Positions 20,907-26,727 of a stretch of DNA of 26,727 nucleotides are shown here, in pieces. Within the stretch, counting starts at the first letter, position 1; each line of letters opens with the position of its first letter. Origin of the DNA: JBEVEP01 sp040512755 (GTDB lineage: Bacteria; Pseudomonadota; Alphaproteobacteria; Rhizobiales; Rhizobiaceae); NCBI GenBank assembly GCA_040512755.1, contig JBEVEP010000154.1, forward strand, positions 1-26,727, given 5' to 3'. The notes beneath the pieces are model-generated. The model had not been told where the DNA came from, ran no database searches, and was given only the letters and a program-made list of their open reading frames with translations. The position numbers and the translations under genes are program-made.

Positions 20907-22164
20907 TCTTGTCCGACACGGAATACGCCTTTCTCCCGGCGAGAAACCACGTTCGCATCCTACCCTTGCCCTTGACGTTTATGCGCCCGCGCTCCTCAAG
21001 GCAGAAATCTTCCTTCAGCCGCTGGTAGCTCTCCTGCGACACCTGGATCTTCCCCTCGATGCCGGTCGATTCCATGCGTGCAGCCACGTTCACCGCATCG
21101 CCCCAAATGTCATAAAAGAACTTCTGGGTACCGACGACGCCGGCTACGACCGGCCCGGTGCCGATTCCCATTCGGATAGGTACCGGCCGTCCATAGGGGT
21201 CGTGCAGGCCCTCCGCAGCGGCGCGCATATCGAGAGCCAGATTGGCCAGTGCTTCGGCGTGGTCCGGCCGCGGCATCGGCACGCCACTGACCACGATGTA
21301 TGCGTCACCCGTCGTCTTTATCTTCTCCAGCCGGTGCTGCTCCACGAGCCTGTCGAAATCCGTGAATACGCGGTTCAGGAAGCGAACAAGGTCGTCCGGC
21401 GGCGTGTCGCTGGCGCGTGCCGTAAAGCCGGCCATGTCGGCGAACAGGATCGACGCTTCCTCGTATTTGTCCGCAATGACCGAGTGGGCGTGGCCTTTGA
21501 GCCTGCGCGCCACCGTCGCCGGCAGAATGTTCCTCAACAAGGTCTCCGAGCGTTCGTATTCGCGCTCGGCAACCTCTTCCGCGCGGGAGATCTGGAGCAT
21601 GGCGTAGATCACGATCGCGAACAGCATGGCGCAGCTCGCGAAAGCGGTGGCGATGAAATTGCCGAGCGTGCTGGCTGTGGACTGAAGGCCGCTATCGTTC
21701 GGCGCAAGCACCTGCAACGCGATGATCAGGACGGCAGCGACGAGACCGAGCAGGGATGCGAGCAGAAGGCGCTCGCTGCCAAGGAAAAGAACCAGAAGCC
21801 CCAAAGCCACCAGATAGTAGAATTGCATGCCTGAGTCTGTACCGAGCAGGTAGCAAATTATGAAAATGTCGAAGTACGCGCCAAGCGTAAAGACCATCAG
21901 CGCGACCAAAGGCCCGAACCGGTGAAGGAGCGGAACGGCCGCAAACACGACAGCGGCAGTTGCATTGAACAGCGCGATCATCCGCATGCCTGGCGAGGGG
22001 CCAAAAAATTGGACAACCGCAAAGAAGACACTAATGGCGGTTGCCATCAGGGCAGCGATGTTGAGCACGCGAAGCCGGCGCGCCACCTTTTCCGGGTAGG
22101 TCTCCGTCCCGTAGCGGATGATGTTTGAAACGAGGCGCAAGTCAGGCCCCAGCCGGTCACTCAC
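20899..22164 (-). CDS. Membrane class III adenylate cyclase
   Basis: A 421-residue protein with six hydrophobic segments (about 33-53, 61-80, 86-106, 114-130, 132-153 and 168-190), a short helix AEEVAEREYERSETLLRNILP and a C-terminal cyclase catalytic domain. The catalytic set looks complete: metal ligands D243 in ILFADMAGFTA and D287 in KTTGDAYIVV, the adenine-selecting Lys of EKIKT (280-284) with D352 in DIWGD, and N359 and R363 in NVAARMES. The Lys/Asp pair points to ATP, hence cyclic AMP, rather than GTP. The sensory part is only the six-TM module, as in many rhizobial cyclases. The start is GTG 22164; no better start precedes the first hydrophobic segment. The stop is convergent with plsC. 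Confidence 0.92.
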   Translation of the reverse strand: MSDRLGPDLRLVSNIIRYGTETYPEKVARRLRVLNIAALMATAISVFFAVVQFFGPSPGMRMIALFNATAAVVFAAVPLLHRFGPLVALMVFTLGAYFDIFIICYLLGTDSGMQFYYLVALGLLVLFLGSERLLLASLLGLVAAVLIIALQVLAPNDSGLQSTASTLGNFIATAFASCAMLFAIVIYAMLQISRAEEVAEREYERSETLLRNILPATVARRLKGHAHSVIADKYEEASILFADMAGFTARASDTPPDDLVRFLNRVFTDFDRLVEQHRLEKIKTTGDAYIVVSGVPMPRPDHAEALANLALDMRAAAEGLHDPYGRPVPIRMGIGTGPVVAGVVGTQKFFYDIWGDAVNVAARMESTGIEGKIQVSQESYQRLKEDFCLEERGRINVKGKGRMRTWFLAGRKAYSVSDKTA

Positions 22165-22280
22165 ACTTCCGCAGGATTGAAGGTGAGCCCCGCGCTGTCA
22201 AGCGAAACCGGCTGCCAGAGGCGCATGCGGATGGCGTCCACCCAGGCGCGGGTCCCATCACCCGCCGACCAGTTTCGCAA
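22161..22280 (-). CDS. Possible small ORF between chaC and the cyclase gene
   Basis: A minus-strand frame from TTG 22280 (39 residues), or from GTG 22241 (26 residues), ends with a TGA that overlaps the cyclase start codon as GTGA. It reads GDGTRAWVDAIRMRLWQP, then LDSAGLTFNPAEV. The composition looks protein-like, and the 4-base overlap would couple it to the cyclase. It also overlaps the end of chaC by 23 bases if TTG is used. No family is recognised; it may be a chance frame. Confidence 0.25.
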   Translation of the reverse strand: MRNWSAGDGTRAWVDAIRMRLWQPVSLDSAGLTFNPAEV

Positions 22281-22773
22281 CTTTCTCCAGCCAGTGGTCC
22301 CTGATGCCGAGCGCCTTCAGGTGCTCGACCGTGTTGAACACATATTCCTCGTTGCCGCCGGAGCGGCCGACCGCTCCCTTCACGATCGCCGCCGCCTCGG
22401 CCTCGTGGAGCGCGCCCGCATATTGGTGGTGCTTGCGGTCGACGATGTAGCAAAGCGCGGGCACCGTGCCTGAATCGACCCGCACCGGAAGCATCCGCTC
22501 CAGATAGACGTTCGTGACGAGTTCACGTTCGCGAAGATAAGCGATCACTTCGTCGCGCAGCTCTCCGGGCACGCGGAACGCAAGGCCTATGCAGGACCCG
22601 CCACGATCCAGACCGAGCACGAGACCCGGCCGCTCGGGCGTACCGCGATGGACATGGGAATGCACGCACAGGGAGCGGCGGAAACCATGGAGGCGCGCAC
22701 GATGCGTTTCAGTGTGTGCGAAACCCGGCCGCCAGATCAGAGAGCCATAGCCAAAAACCCAAAAATCGCCCAT
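22258..22773 (-). CDS. chaC: Gamma-glutamylcyclotransferase, ChaC family
   Basis: A 171-residue cytoplasmic enzyme of the ChaC family, which degrades glutathione to 5-oxoproline and Cys-Gly. The substrate loop FGYGSLIWRPGF (7-18) opens the protein. VLGLDRGGSCIGLAFRV (52-68) is the conserved central strand pair. The catalytic glutamate is probably E84 in YLREREL. The conserved end, NEEYVFNTVEHLKALGIRD, is also present. The start ATG 22773 is chosen because the family begins with this W-V-F-G-Y-G-S-L segment; an in-frame ATG at 22929 would add 52 residues of Arg-rich sequence lying in a repeat-bearing intergenic region. The cyclase gene follows 93 bases later on the same strand. Confidence 0.92.
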   Translation of the reverse strand: MGDFWVFGYGSLIWRPGFAHTETHRARLHGFRRSLCVHSHVHRGTPERPGLVLGLDRGGSCIGLAFRVPGELRDEVIAYLRERELVTNVYLERMLPVRVDSGTVPALCYIVDRKHHQYAGALHEAEAAAIVKGAVGRSGGNEEYVFNTVEHLKALGIRDHWLEKVAKLVGG

Positions 22774-22875
22774 ATCGCCAAGCCTGATCGGGAGGAGACG
22801 GCACGGTTGCCGATTCCAGGAAGGTCGGATCCGGGATGTCGGAAAGTTCCGATTCCTGAACCGAAAGCAAAGCGT

Positions 22876-22945
22876 TACAGCATCGGACCGAAAAGTGCGA
22901 AGCGGTTTTCGGATGAATCCGATGCGCAAAACAAGGGTTTAGAGC
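22876..22945 (+). repeat. Palindromic intergenic repeat, ATCGG subtype, copy 1
   Basis: GCATCGGA (22880-22887) pairs with TCCGATGC (22918-22925), and CCGAAAA (22888-22894) with TTTTCGG (22906-22912). The right side continues GCAAAACAAGGGTTTAGAGC. It lies between the divergent chaC and DUF2125 genes. The same design recurs at 24028-24087 in the opposite orientation, and the core GAAAAGTG...CGGTTTTC resembles the other subtype. Confidence 0.85.
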
Positions 22946-22994
22946 GACCCGTCCGATCCTAGTTAGGGCGGCTCGCTGTAGTGAAAGTGGCAGC

Positions 22995-23990
22995 ATGTCA
23001 TCAAGTGAAGTCCGTAAACCAGGTTATGCGCGGCGGTTCGTCTGGCTCACCCTGTTCATCGTCGTTCTGTTCGGAGGCTACAGCGCGGGCTGGTTCTATA
23101 TTGCCGACCGGGTCAAGAAGGTCGCGGGAACTTCCGTCGCTTCGTTGAACGAAGGCGGCAGGGCGGCAGAGTGTACGAACCTCGACGTGCGCGGCTTTCC
23201 CTTCCGGCTGGGAGTCTTCTGCGACAGCGTGGCCTTTGAAGATCCTGGCAGAAACGTCCGCGTCACAGCGGGCAGTCTGCGCAGCGCTGCCCAGGTCTAT
23301 CAGCCATGGCATGTCATCACCGAACTGGACGGCCCTCTGCGTACGGCAGCGCCCGGTCTTCCGCCGCTCTGGCTCGATTGGGACAAGCTCCGGGCAAGCC
23401 TGCGCATTGCGAGGCCGGTGCCCGAACGCCTGTCGATCGAAGGCGAAGGGCTGTCGGCCCAGACCGACCCGGAAGACGGGGATCCGCTTTCACTGTTCAG
23501 CGCCGAACGGGGCGAGGCCCATCTGAGACCCAATGGCGCGGATCTCGATGGGGCCGTGAGCTTCGTGAACCTTCAGATCGATCCGGCCGCGGTCGCGGGT
23601 CGGACCCTGCCTGTGCTGAGCGGCAGCGGCGACGCGACGCTGAAGGACGGCGTGCGGCTGGTCGAAACGAGGGTGCGCAGTTTGCGCGGGCAATCGGGCA
23701 CGATCCGCAACCTCGACCTGTCGACGGGACCTGAGACCGGCGTCGCTTTGAGCGGCCCGTTCTCTGTCGACGCCGACGGCCTGATCGATGCCAATCTGAC
23801 GGTTACGGTCCGCAACCCGCGGGGCGTTTCGTCTGCCCTCGCCAATGCCTTTCCGGAGGCCCGCAGGCAGATTACCGCCGGCTTTGCCGGTCTGGCGGCG
23901 CTCGGCCCCGCCCCGTCCCTGCCGTTGAGAATCACCAAAGGCAGGGCCGTGCTCGGTTTCCTTCCCCTCGGAGAGATTCCGCCGCTCTAA
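22995..23990 (+). CDS. DUF2125 family protein
   Basis: A 331-residue protein with a single N-terminal anchor (WLTLFIVVLFGGYSAGWFYIA, about 17-37), followed by a long periplasmic part rich in beta strands. Family features are GYSAGWFYIADRV near the membrane, CTNLDVRGFPFRLGVFCD (60-77), VYQPWHVITELDGPL (101-115) and the C-terminal GRAVLGFLPLGEIPPL. DUF2125 is widespread in Rhizobiales and resembles AsmA-like periplasmic beta-groove proteins in layout; its function is not known to me. The start ATG 22995 has only a weak upstream purine stretch. It is followed by repeat-rich DNA and convergent tyrC. Confidence 0.88.
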   Translation: MSSSEVRKPGYARRFVWLTLFIVVLFGGYSAGWFYIADRVKKVAGTSVASLNEGGRAAECTNLDVRGFPFRLGVFCDSVAFEDPGRNVRVTAGSLRSAAQVYQPWHVITELDGPLRTAAPGLPPLWLDWDKLRASLRIARPVPERLSIEGEGLSAQTDPEDGDPLSLFSAERGEAHLRPNGADLDGAVSFVNLQIDPAAVAGRTLPVLSGSGDATLKDGVRLVETRVRSLRGQSGTIRNLDLSTGPETGVALSGPFSVDADGLIDANLTVTVRNPRGVSSALANAFPEARRQITAGFAGLAALGPAPSLPLRITKGRAVLGFLPLGEIPPL

Positions 23991-24027
23991 AGCAATGCTC
24001 CCGATTTCGGAATCGTGAACGTTGTTA

Positions 24028-24087
24028 AGCTTGTTGTTTTCGCATCGCTTTTGCCGAAACCGGCGTCCACTTTTCGGCGTGATGCTA
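24028..24087 (-). repeat. Palindromic intergenic repeat, ATCGG subtype, copy 2
   Basis: On the plus strand GCATC (24042-24046) pairs with GATGC (24081-24085), and GCCGAAA (24053-24059) with TTTCGGC (24072-24078). Its reverse complement aligns with 22876-22945: AGCATC, CCGAAAAGTG, CGGTTTCGG, GATGCGAAAACAA. The arms have changed in a compensating way (CCGAAAA to GCCGAAA). Confidence 0.8.
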
Positions 24088-24122
24088 TGAGACCGATGGC
24101 TCCTACTTTGGCCATCTGCTCT

Positions 24123-24292
24123 GCCCCTCACCTGCCTGCCGGCATCCTCTCCCCGCAAGCGGGTAGAGGAGCGCTGGCCGCACCCGACGGCGCTGAAATT
24201 TGCGGCGTTGGCGATTGGCGAAATCCGCCATGACGGCGTTCTTCTCCCCGTTTTTGCGGGGAGAAGTGCCCGGCAGGGCGATGAGGGGCGGC
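24123..24292. repeat. Composite RIME-like element: two facing copies of a CCCCTCA/CTCCCCGC palindrome
   Basis: Copy 1 (24123-24170) reads CCCCTCACCTGCCTGCCGGC then CTCTCCCCGCAAGCGGGT. Copy 2 (24237-24292) is the reverse complement: GCGGGGAGAAGTGCCCGGCA then GGGCGATGAGGGGCGG. Each copy has its own hairpin; copy 2 has a perfect 10-bp stem CTTCTCCCCG/CGGGGAGAAG (24241-24250 with 24257-24266). Together they form a long inverted repeat around about 70 bases. It resembles the RIME-type mosaic repeats of Rhizobiales, from memory. Confidence 0.75.
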
Positions 24293-24302
24293 ACTTCGGT
24301 CG

Positions 24303-24364
24303 TCTTTGTTCTTGCGCAATTCCCGGACGGAAAACCGGTGTCCACTTTTCCTGGAATTGCGCTA
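24303..24364 (-). repeat. Palindromic intergenic repeat, AATTCC subtype, copy 2 (intact)
   Basis: GCGCAATTCC (24314-24323) pairs perfectly with GGAATTGCGC (24353-24362), and GGAAAA (24329-24334) with TTTTCC (24346-24351). Its reverse complement matches 16817-16890. It abuts the TAG stop of tyrC and gives a strong hairpin at the end of the convergent tyrC and DUF2125 transcripts. Confidence 0.85.
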
Positions 24365-25315
24365 TGACTTCCGCGGCAGCGTGACGGCGCCAGGATGTTC
24401 GATCGCCTGACGGCCGAAGTCGGGCGCGTCGATTTCCTGGCCCGCCTCGATGATCGAGCGGCGGATCGTCCGGGTCCGCGTGAACATCTCGAACAGCTTT
24501 TCGCCGTCGCCCCAGCGGATTGCACGCTGAAGCGAAGCGAGATCCTCCGAGAAGCGCGCCAGCATCTCGAGGATCGCATCCTTGTTGTGCAGGCACACGT
24601 CGCGCCACATGGTGGGATCGGACGCGGCAAGACGCGTGAAGTCGCGGAAACCTGACGCCGAATATTTGATCACTTCGGACTTCGTCACCGCCTCCAGATC
24701 GTCGGCAGTGCCCACGATGTTGTAGGCGATGATATGCGGAAGATGCGAGACGATGGCGAGCACCATGTCGTGATGCTCGGCGTCCATCGTGTCGGTGTTC
24801 GAGCCGCAGCGCTGCCAGAATTCGGACAGCCGCTCCAGCGCCGCAGGGTCGGTGTCCGGCAGCGGCGTGAAAATGCACCAGCGGTGTTCGAACAAGTCTG
24901 CGAAGCCGGCATCCGGCCCGGATTTCTCCGTACCGGCGAGCGGATGGCCGGGAATGAAGTGAACATTTGCGGGCAGATGCGGCTGCATCTGGTCGATGAC
25001 CGAGCGCTTCGTGGAACCGACATCGGTGACGATAGCGCCAGGCTTCAGGGCCGGCGCGATCTGCGCGGCGACCACGCCGGAGGACCCTACCGGAACCGAC
25101 ACGACGACCAGATCGGCGTCCTTCACGGCTTCCGCCGCATCGGTCGAATAGGAATTGCCGAGCCCCAGCTCTTCCGCGCGCGCCAGCGTCTCGGGACTGC
25201 GGGTTGCAATCGCGATGTGCCTTGCCAGCCGCTCGCGCCGTATGACTCGCGCCAACGACGAGCCGATCAGGCCGATGCCGACCAGGGCAATCTTTTCAAA
25301 CATCGGTTGGGACAT
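24362..25315 (-). CDS. tyrC: Prephenate/arogenate (cyclohexadienyl) dehydrogenase
   Basis: A 317-residue NAD(P)-dependent dehydrogenase of tyrosine synthesis. The nucleotide-binding motif GIGLIGSS is at 13-20. DADLVVVSVPVG (67-78) and TDVGSTK (97-103) continue the Rossmann fold. The substrate-binding segment HPLAGTEKSG (124-133) and the helical dimer domain with VSHLPHIIAYN (about 193-203) and SGFRDFTRLAASDPTMWRD identify the TyrA/TyrC family. It lacks a chorismate mutase or ACT domain, fitting the monofunctional TyrC type. The gene lies 4 bases after hisC on the same strand and is cotranscribed. ATG 25315 and ATG 25303 are both possible starts; neither has a clear ribosome site, so coupling to hisC is likely. 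Confidence 0.95.
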   Translation of the reverse strand: MSQPMFEKIALVGIGLIGSSLARVIRRERLARHIAIATRSPETLARAEELGLGNSYSTDAAEAVKDADLVVVSVPVGSSGVVAAQIAPALKPGAIVTDVGSTKRSVIDQMQPHLPANVHFIPGHPLAGTEKSGPDAGFADLFEHRWCIFTPLPDTDPAALERLSEFWQRCGSNTDTMDAEHHDMVLAIVSHLPHIIAYNIVGTADDLEAVTKSEVIKYSASGFRDFTRLAASDPTMWRDVCLHNKDAILEMLARFSEDLASLQRAIRWGDGEKLFEMFTRTRTIRRSIIEAGQEIDAPDFGRQAIEHPGAVTLPRKS

Positions 25316-25319
25316 TTGC

Positions 25320-26420
25320 TCAGCTTTTCAGAAATTCGGCCAGGGCGGCGACAACGCCCCGATTGGCCTCTTCGGTACCGACGGTGAGACGCAGCGCATT
25401 CGGGAAACCATAGGCAGCGACCCGGCGCAAAATATACCCGCGCGCAGAAAGCCAGGCATCGGCCGTCTCGGCGGAGTGGCCGCCATTTTCCGGAAAGTGC
25501 AGCAGAACGAAATTGCCGACGCTCGGCGTGACGCGGAGGCCGAGCTTCGTCAGTTCATCGGTCAGCCAGGGCAGCCACTGCGCATTGTGCTCGACGGCGC
25601 GCTCCACGTGACCGCGGTCGCGGATCGCTGCCGCGCCCGCCTCGATCGCGGCAGAATTGACGTTGAACGGGCCGCGCACGCGGTTCAGCGCGTCGACGAT
25701 GTGCAGTGGCGCGTAGATCCAGCCGATGCGGATGCCGGCCAGCCCGAAAATCTTCGAGAACGTCCGCGTCATGACGACATTCTCGGACGACGAAACCAGC
25801 TCGATGCCGGATTCGTAGTCGTTGCGCCGCACATATTCGGCATAAGCCGCGTCGATCACCAGGATGACGCCTTTCGGCAGGCCGGCATGCAAACGGCGCA
25901 CCTCTCCGAACGGAAGGTAGGTTCCGGTCGGGTTGTTGGGGTTCGCCAGAAAGACCAGGCGCGTGCGGTCCGTCACCGCCGCCAGAATCGCGCCCACGTC
26001 GGCGCGTTCCTGCTTCTCCTTCACGACTACCGGCGTGCCGCCTGCGGCGAGCGTCTGGATCTTGTAGACCAGGAAGCCGTGCTCGGTGAAAATGCTCTCG
26101 TCGCCAGCGCGCAGATAGGTCTGGGCGATCAACCCCAGCAGTTCGTCCGAACCGTTCGAACACAGGATGTTCGCGGGGTTGAGCCCGTGCACTTCCGCGA
26201 TCGCTTCGCGAAGCTTGGTGGCCGAACCGTCGGGATAGAGTTCGAGATGCTCTGCCGCCCAGCGCACGGCTTCGATTGCGGCGGGCGAAGCGCCGAGCGG
26301 ATTCTCGTTCGAGGAGAGCTTATAGACCTTGGACACGCCATGAGCCGAGCTCTTGCCGGGCACATACGCCGCGATGTCCATCACGCCGGGTCTCGGTTCG
26401 GGGCGCTCAGCTTTCACCAT
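25320..26420 (-). CDS. hisC: Histidinol-phosphate aminotransferase (HisC type, possibly aromatic)
   Basis: A 366-residue PLP aminotransferase, class II. The PLP-binding lysine is K223 in TRTFSKIFGLAGIRIGW. NPNNPTGTYLP (160-170), DAAYAEYV (190-197), the N-terminal KLSSNENPLG (34-43) and YPDGSATKLREAI (62-74) are HisC hallmarks. HisC converts imidazole-acetol phosphate and glutamate to histidinol phosphate. HisC proteins next to tyrC often also, or instead, transaminate prephenate or aromatic keto acids, and the operon with tyrC here suggests that; this is inference. ATG 26420 is the start. The upstream 50 bases are AT-richer and divergent from the SAM-II riboswitch promoter. Confidence 0.94.
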   Translation of the reverse strand: MVKAERPEPRPGVMDIAAYVPGKSSAHGVSKVYKLSSNENPLGASPAAIEAVRWAAEHLELYPDGSATKLREAIAEVHGLNPANILCSNGSDELLGLIAQTYLRAGDESIFTEHGFLVYKIQTLAAGGTPVVVKEKQERADVGAILAAVTDRTRLVFLANPNNPTGTYLPFGEVRRLHAGLPKGVILVIDAAYAEYVRRNDYESGIELVSSSENVVMTRTFSKIFGLAGIRIGWIYAPLHIVDALNRVRGPFNVNSAAIEAGAAAIRDRGHVERAVEHNAQWLPWLTDELTKLGLRVTPSVGNFVLLHFPENGGHSAETADAWLSARGYILRRVAAYGFPNALRLTVGTEEANRGVVAALAEFLKS

Positions 26421-26470
26421 GAGTTTGATCTCTATCTAAAATGGCCGCCTGCTCTATCAAAGCTTTTCCG

Positions 26471-26499
26471 TTGACGCAAAGGGCAGCCAATCGTAAAAG
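26471..26499 (+). promoter_or_regulatory. Promoter of the SAM-II riboswitch transcript
   Basis: TTGACG (26471-26476), exactly 17 bases, then TAAAAG (26494-26499). Transcription would begin near 26506, just where the riboswitch starts, which supports the call. Confidence 0.65.
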
Positions 26500-26509
26500 C
26501 AGGCTACGT

Positions 26510-26568
26510 TCCGTGGTGATTTGGCCGGTCGGCTTGCAGCCACGTTAAACAACTCGCTAAAGGGCCGC
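26510..26568 (+). promoter_or_regulatory. SAM-II riboswitch
   Basis: The sequence carries the highly conserved SAM-II (metA motif) core: CGTGGTGATTTG at 26512-26523, then GGCTTGCAGCCACGTTAAAC at 26531-26550, and GCTAAAGG at 26556-26563. Helix P1 is CGTGG (26512-26516) with CCACG (26540-26544). The pseudoknot can form between loop bases GGCC (26523-26526) and GGCC (26563-26566). In alphaproteobacteria this RNA binds S-adenosylmethionine and lowers expression of methionine-synthesis genes such as metA, metX or metZ. It precedes a strong terminator and a plus-strand gene start. Confidence 0.95.
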
Positions 26569-26581
26569 TTGCTTGGACAGT

Positions 26582-26615
26582 AACCGGCTTTGCGATTGCA
26601 AATGCCGGTTTTTTT
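26582..26615 (+). terminator. Intrinsic terminator downstream of the SAM-II riboswitch
   Basis: AACCGGC (26582-26588) pairs with GCCGGTT (26604-26610). The stem continues TTTGC (26589-26593) with GCAAA (26598-26602) past a single bulged T, with loop GATT. A run of seven T (26609-26615) follows. This 12-bp stem with T-tract, placed before the gene start, suggests control by transcription termination. Confidence 0.88.
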
Positions 26616-26630
26616 GTTGCCTAGAACAAG

Positions 26631-26727
26631 ATGAGGTTAGGTGTGGTCAGTTCTGTTTCTCGCGCGGCGAGACGATCCACGCGGAGGGTCGCGAAGGTCG
26701 ATGGGGTTCCATCGTCCGAGCGGGCCG
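26631..26727 (+). CDS. N-terminal fragment of the SAM-II-controlled gene, probably methionine synthesis (metX/metA-like)
   Basis: Only about 32 codons are inside the window. From ATG 26631 the frame reads MRLGVVSSVSRAARR, then VDGVPSSERA, and stays open to the edge. The ribosome site is weak (GAACAAG), and GTG starts at 26641 or 26644 in other registers are possible. The sequence itself identifies no family. The call rests on the riboswitch: SAM-II in Rhizobiales normally precedes homoserine acyltransferase or a sulfhydrylase, and metX near hisC is, from memory, usual. Confidence 0.4.
   Translation, partial: MRLGVVSSVSRAARRSTRRVAKVDGVPSSERA

Larger units (their letters stand above)
23991..24361. 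other. Repeat-packed convergent intergenic region (371 bases)
   Basis: No gene is seen. Nearly all of it is made of palindromic intergenic elements: one ATCGG-type (24028-24087), a facing pair of CCCCTCA-type elements (24123-24292) and one AATTCC-type (24303-24364). The last ends in the tyrC stop codon and may help end transcription of both convergent genes. Confidence 0.75.

Noticed and set aside
22839..22852. Hairpin TCGGA/TCCGA and repeated CCGATTCC in the chaC leader
   Set aside because: Short stems near a palindromic repeat; may be a decayed repeat copy, but the match to the family is too weak to call.
26433..26460. Possible hisC promoter TTGATA-N16-TAGATA on the minus strand
   Set aside because: It would start transcription only about 6 bases before the hisC ATG, leaving almost no leader; the match could be chance in AT-rich DNA.

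Overview
The window looks like a chromosomal segment of an alphaproteobacterium of the order Rhizobiales, probably near Mesorhizobium/Phyllobacteriaceae. This is inferred from high GC, the gene orders argH-lipoprotein-lysA, ftsE-ftsX-ydcF-plsC and hisC-tyrC, a TIGR02302-type membrane protein, a perfect CtrA box, a SAM-II riboswitch, and short palindromic intergenic repeats of a rhizobial kind. Most of it is ordinary housekeeping DNA with one accessory-looking patch at about 9.2-13.8 kb.

Layout. 1-2179 (minus): a sugar-type ABC importer transcribed ATPase, permease, then periplasmic binding protein, which is cut by the window edge. 2376-3071 (minus): membrane-anchored TlpA thioredoxin, separated by only 28 bases from divergent argH. 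3100-6158 (plus): argH, an LptM-like lipoprotein and lysA. 6481-9045 (plus): a large TIGR02302/DUF4175-type membrane protein with a Gln/Gly-rich tail. 9169-13342 (minus): a DUF6065-like protein and a large autotransporter with passenger repeats and a polyproline stalk encoded by a 33-bp minisatellite. 13343-13816 is a long intergenic region holding a stem-loop, a small ORF and three GTGAC boxes in 11-bp phase. 13817-15724 (plus): an LTA-synthase-like phosphoglycerol transferase. 15764-17310 (minus): single-domain response regulator, hypoxanthine phosphoribosyltransferase and a small single-TM protein. 17493-20877 (plus): ftsE, ftsX, a YdcF/DUF218 protein and plsC. 20899-22773 (minus): chaC followed by a membrane adenylate cyclase. 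22995-23990 (plus): a DUF2125 protein. 23991-24361: an intergenic region packed with palindromic repeats. 24362-26420 (minus): hisC-tyrC. 26471-26727 (plus): promoter, SAM-II riboswitch, intrinsic terminator and the first codons of the regulated gene.

How the parts fit together. argH and lysA serve arginine and lysine/diaminopimelate synthesis, and hisC-tyrC the aromatic and histidine branch. The gene cut at the right end is expected to be a methionine-synthesis gene switched off by S-adenosylmethionine. FtsE/FtsX with a CtrA box upstream links cell-wall hydrolysis at division to cell-cycle control, and PlsC supplies phosphatidic acid. The envelope theme recurs (LTA-synthase-like enzyme, autotransporter, lipoprotein, TlpA).

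I see no CRISPR array, insertion sequence, tRNA or rRNA, and no obvious novel multi-gene system. The most notable points are the phased GTGAC boxes, the CtrA box, the complete SAM-II cassette, the palindromic repeat family, and the poorly characterised DUF6065/autotransporter patch. All calls come from reading the sequence; no database search was run.
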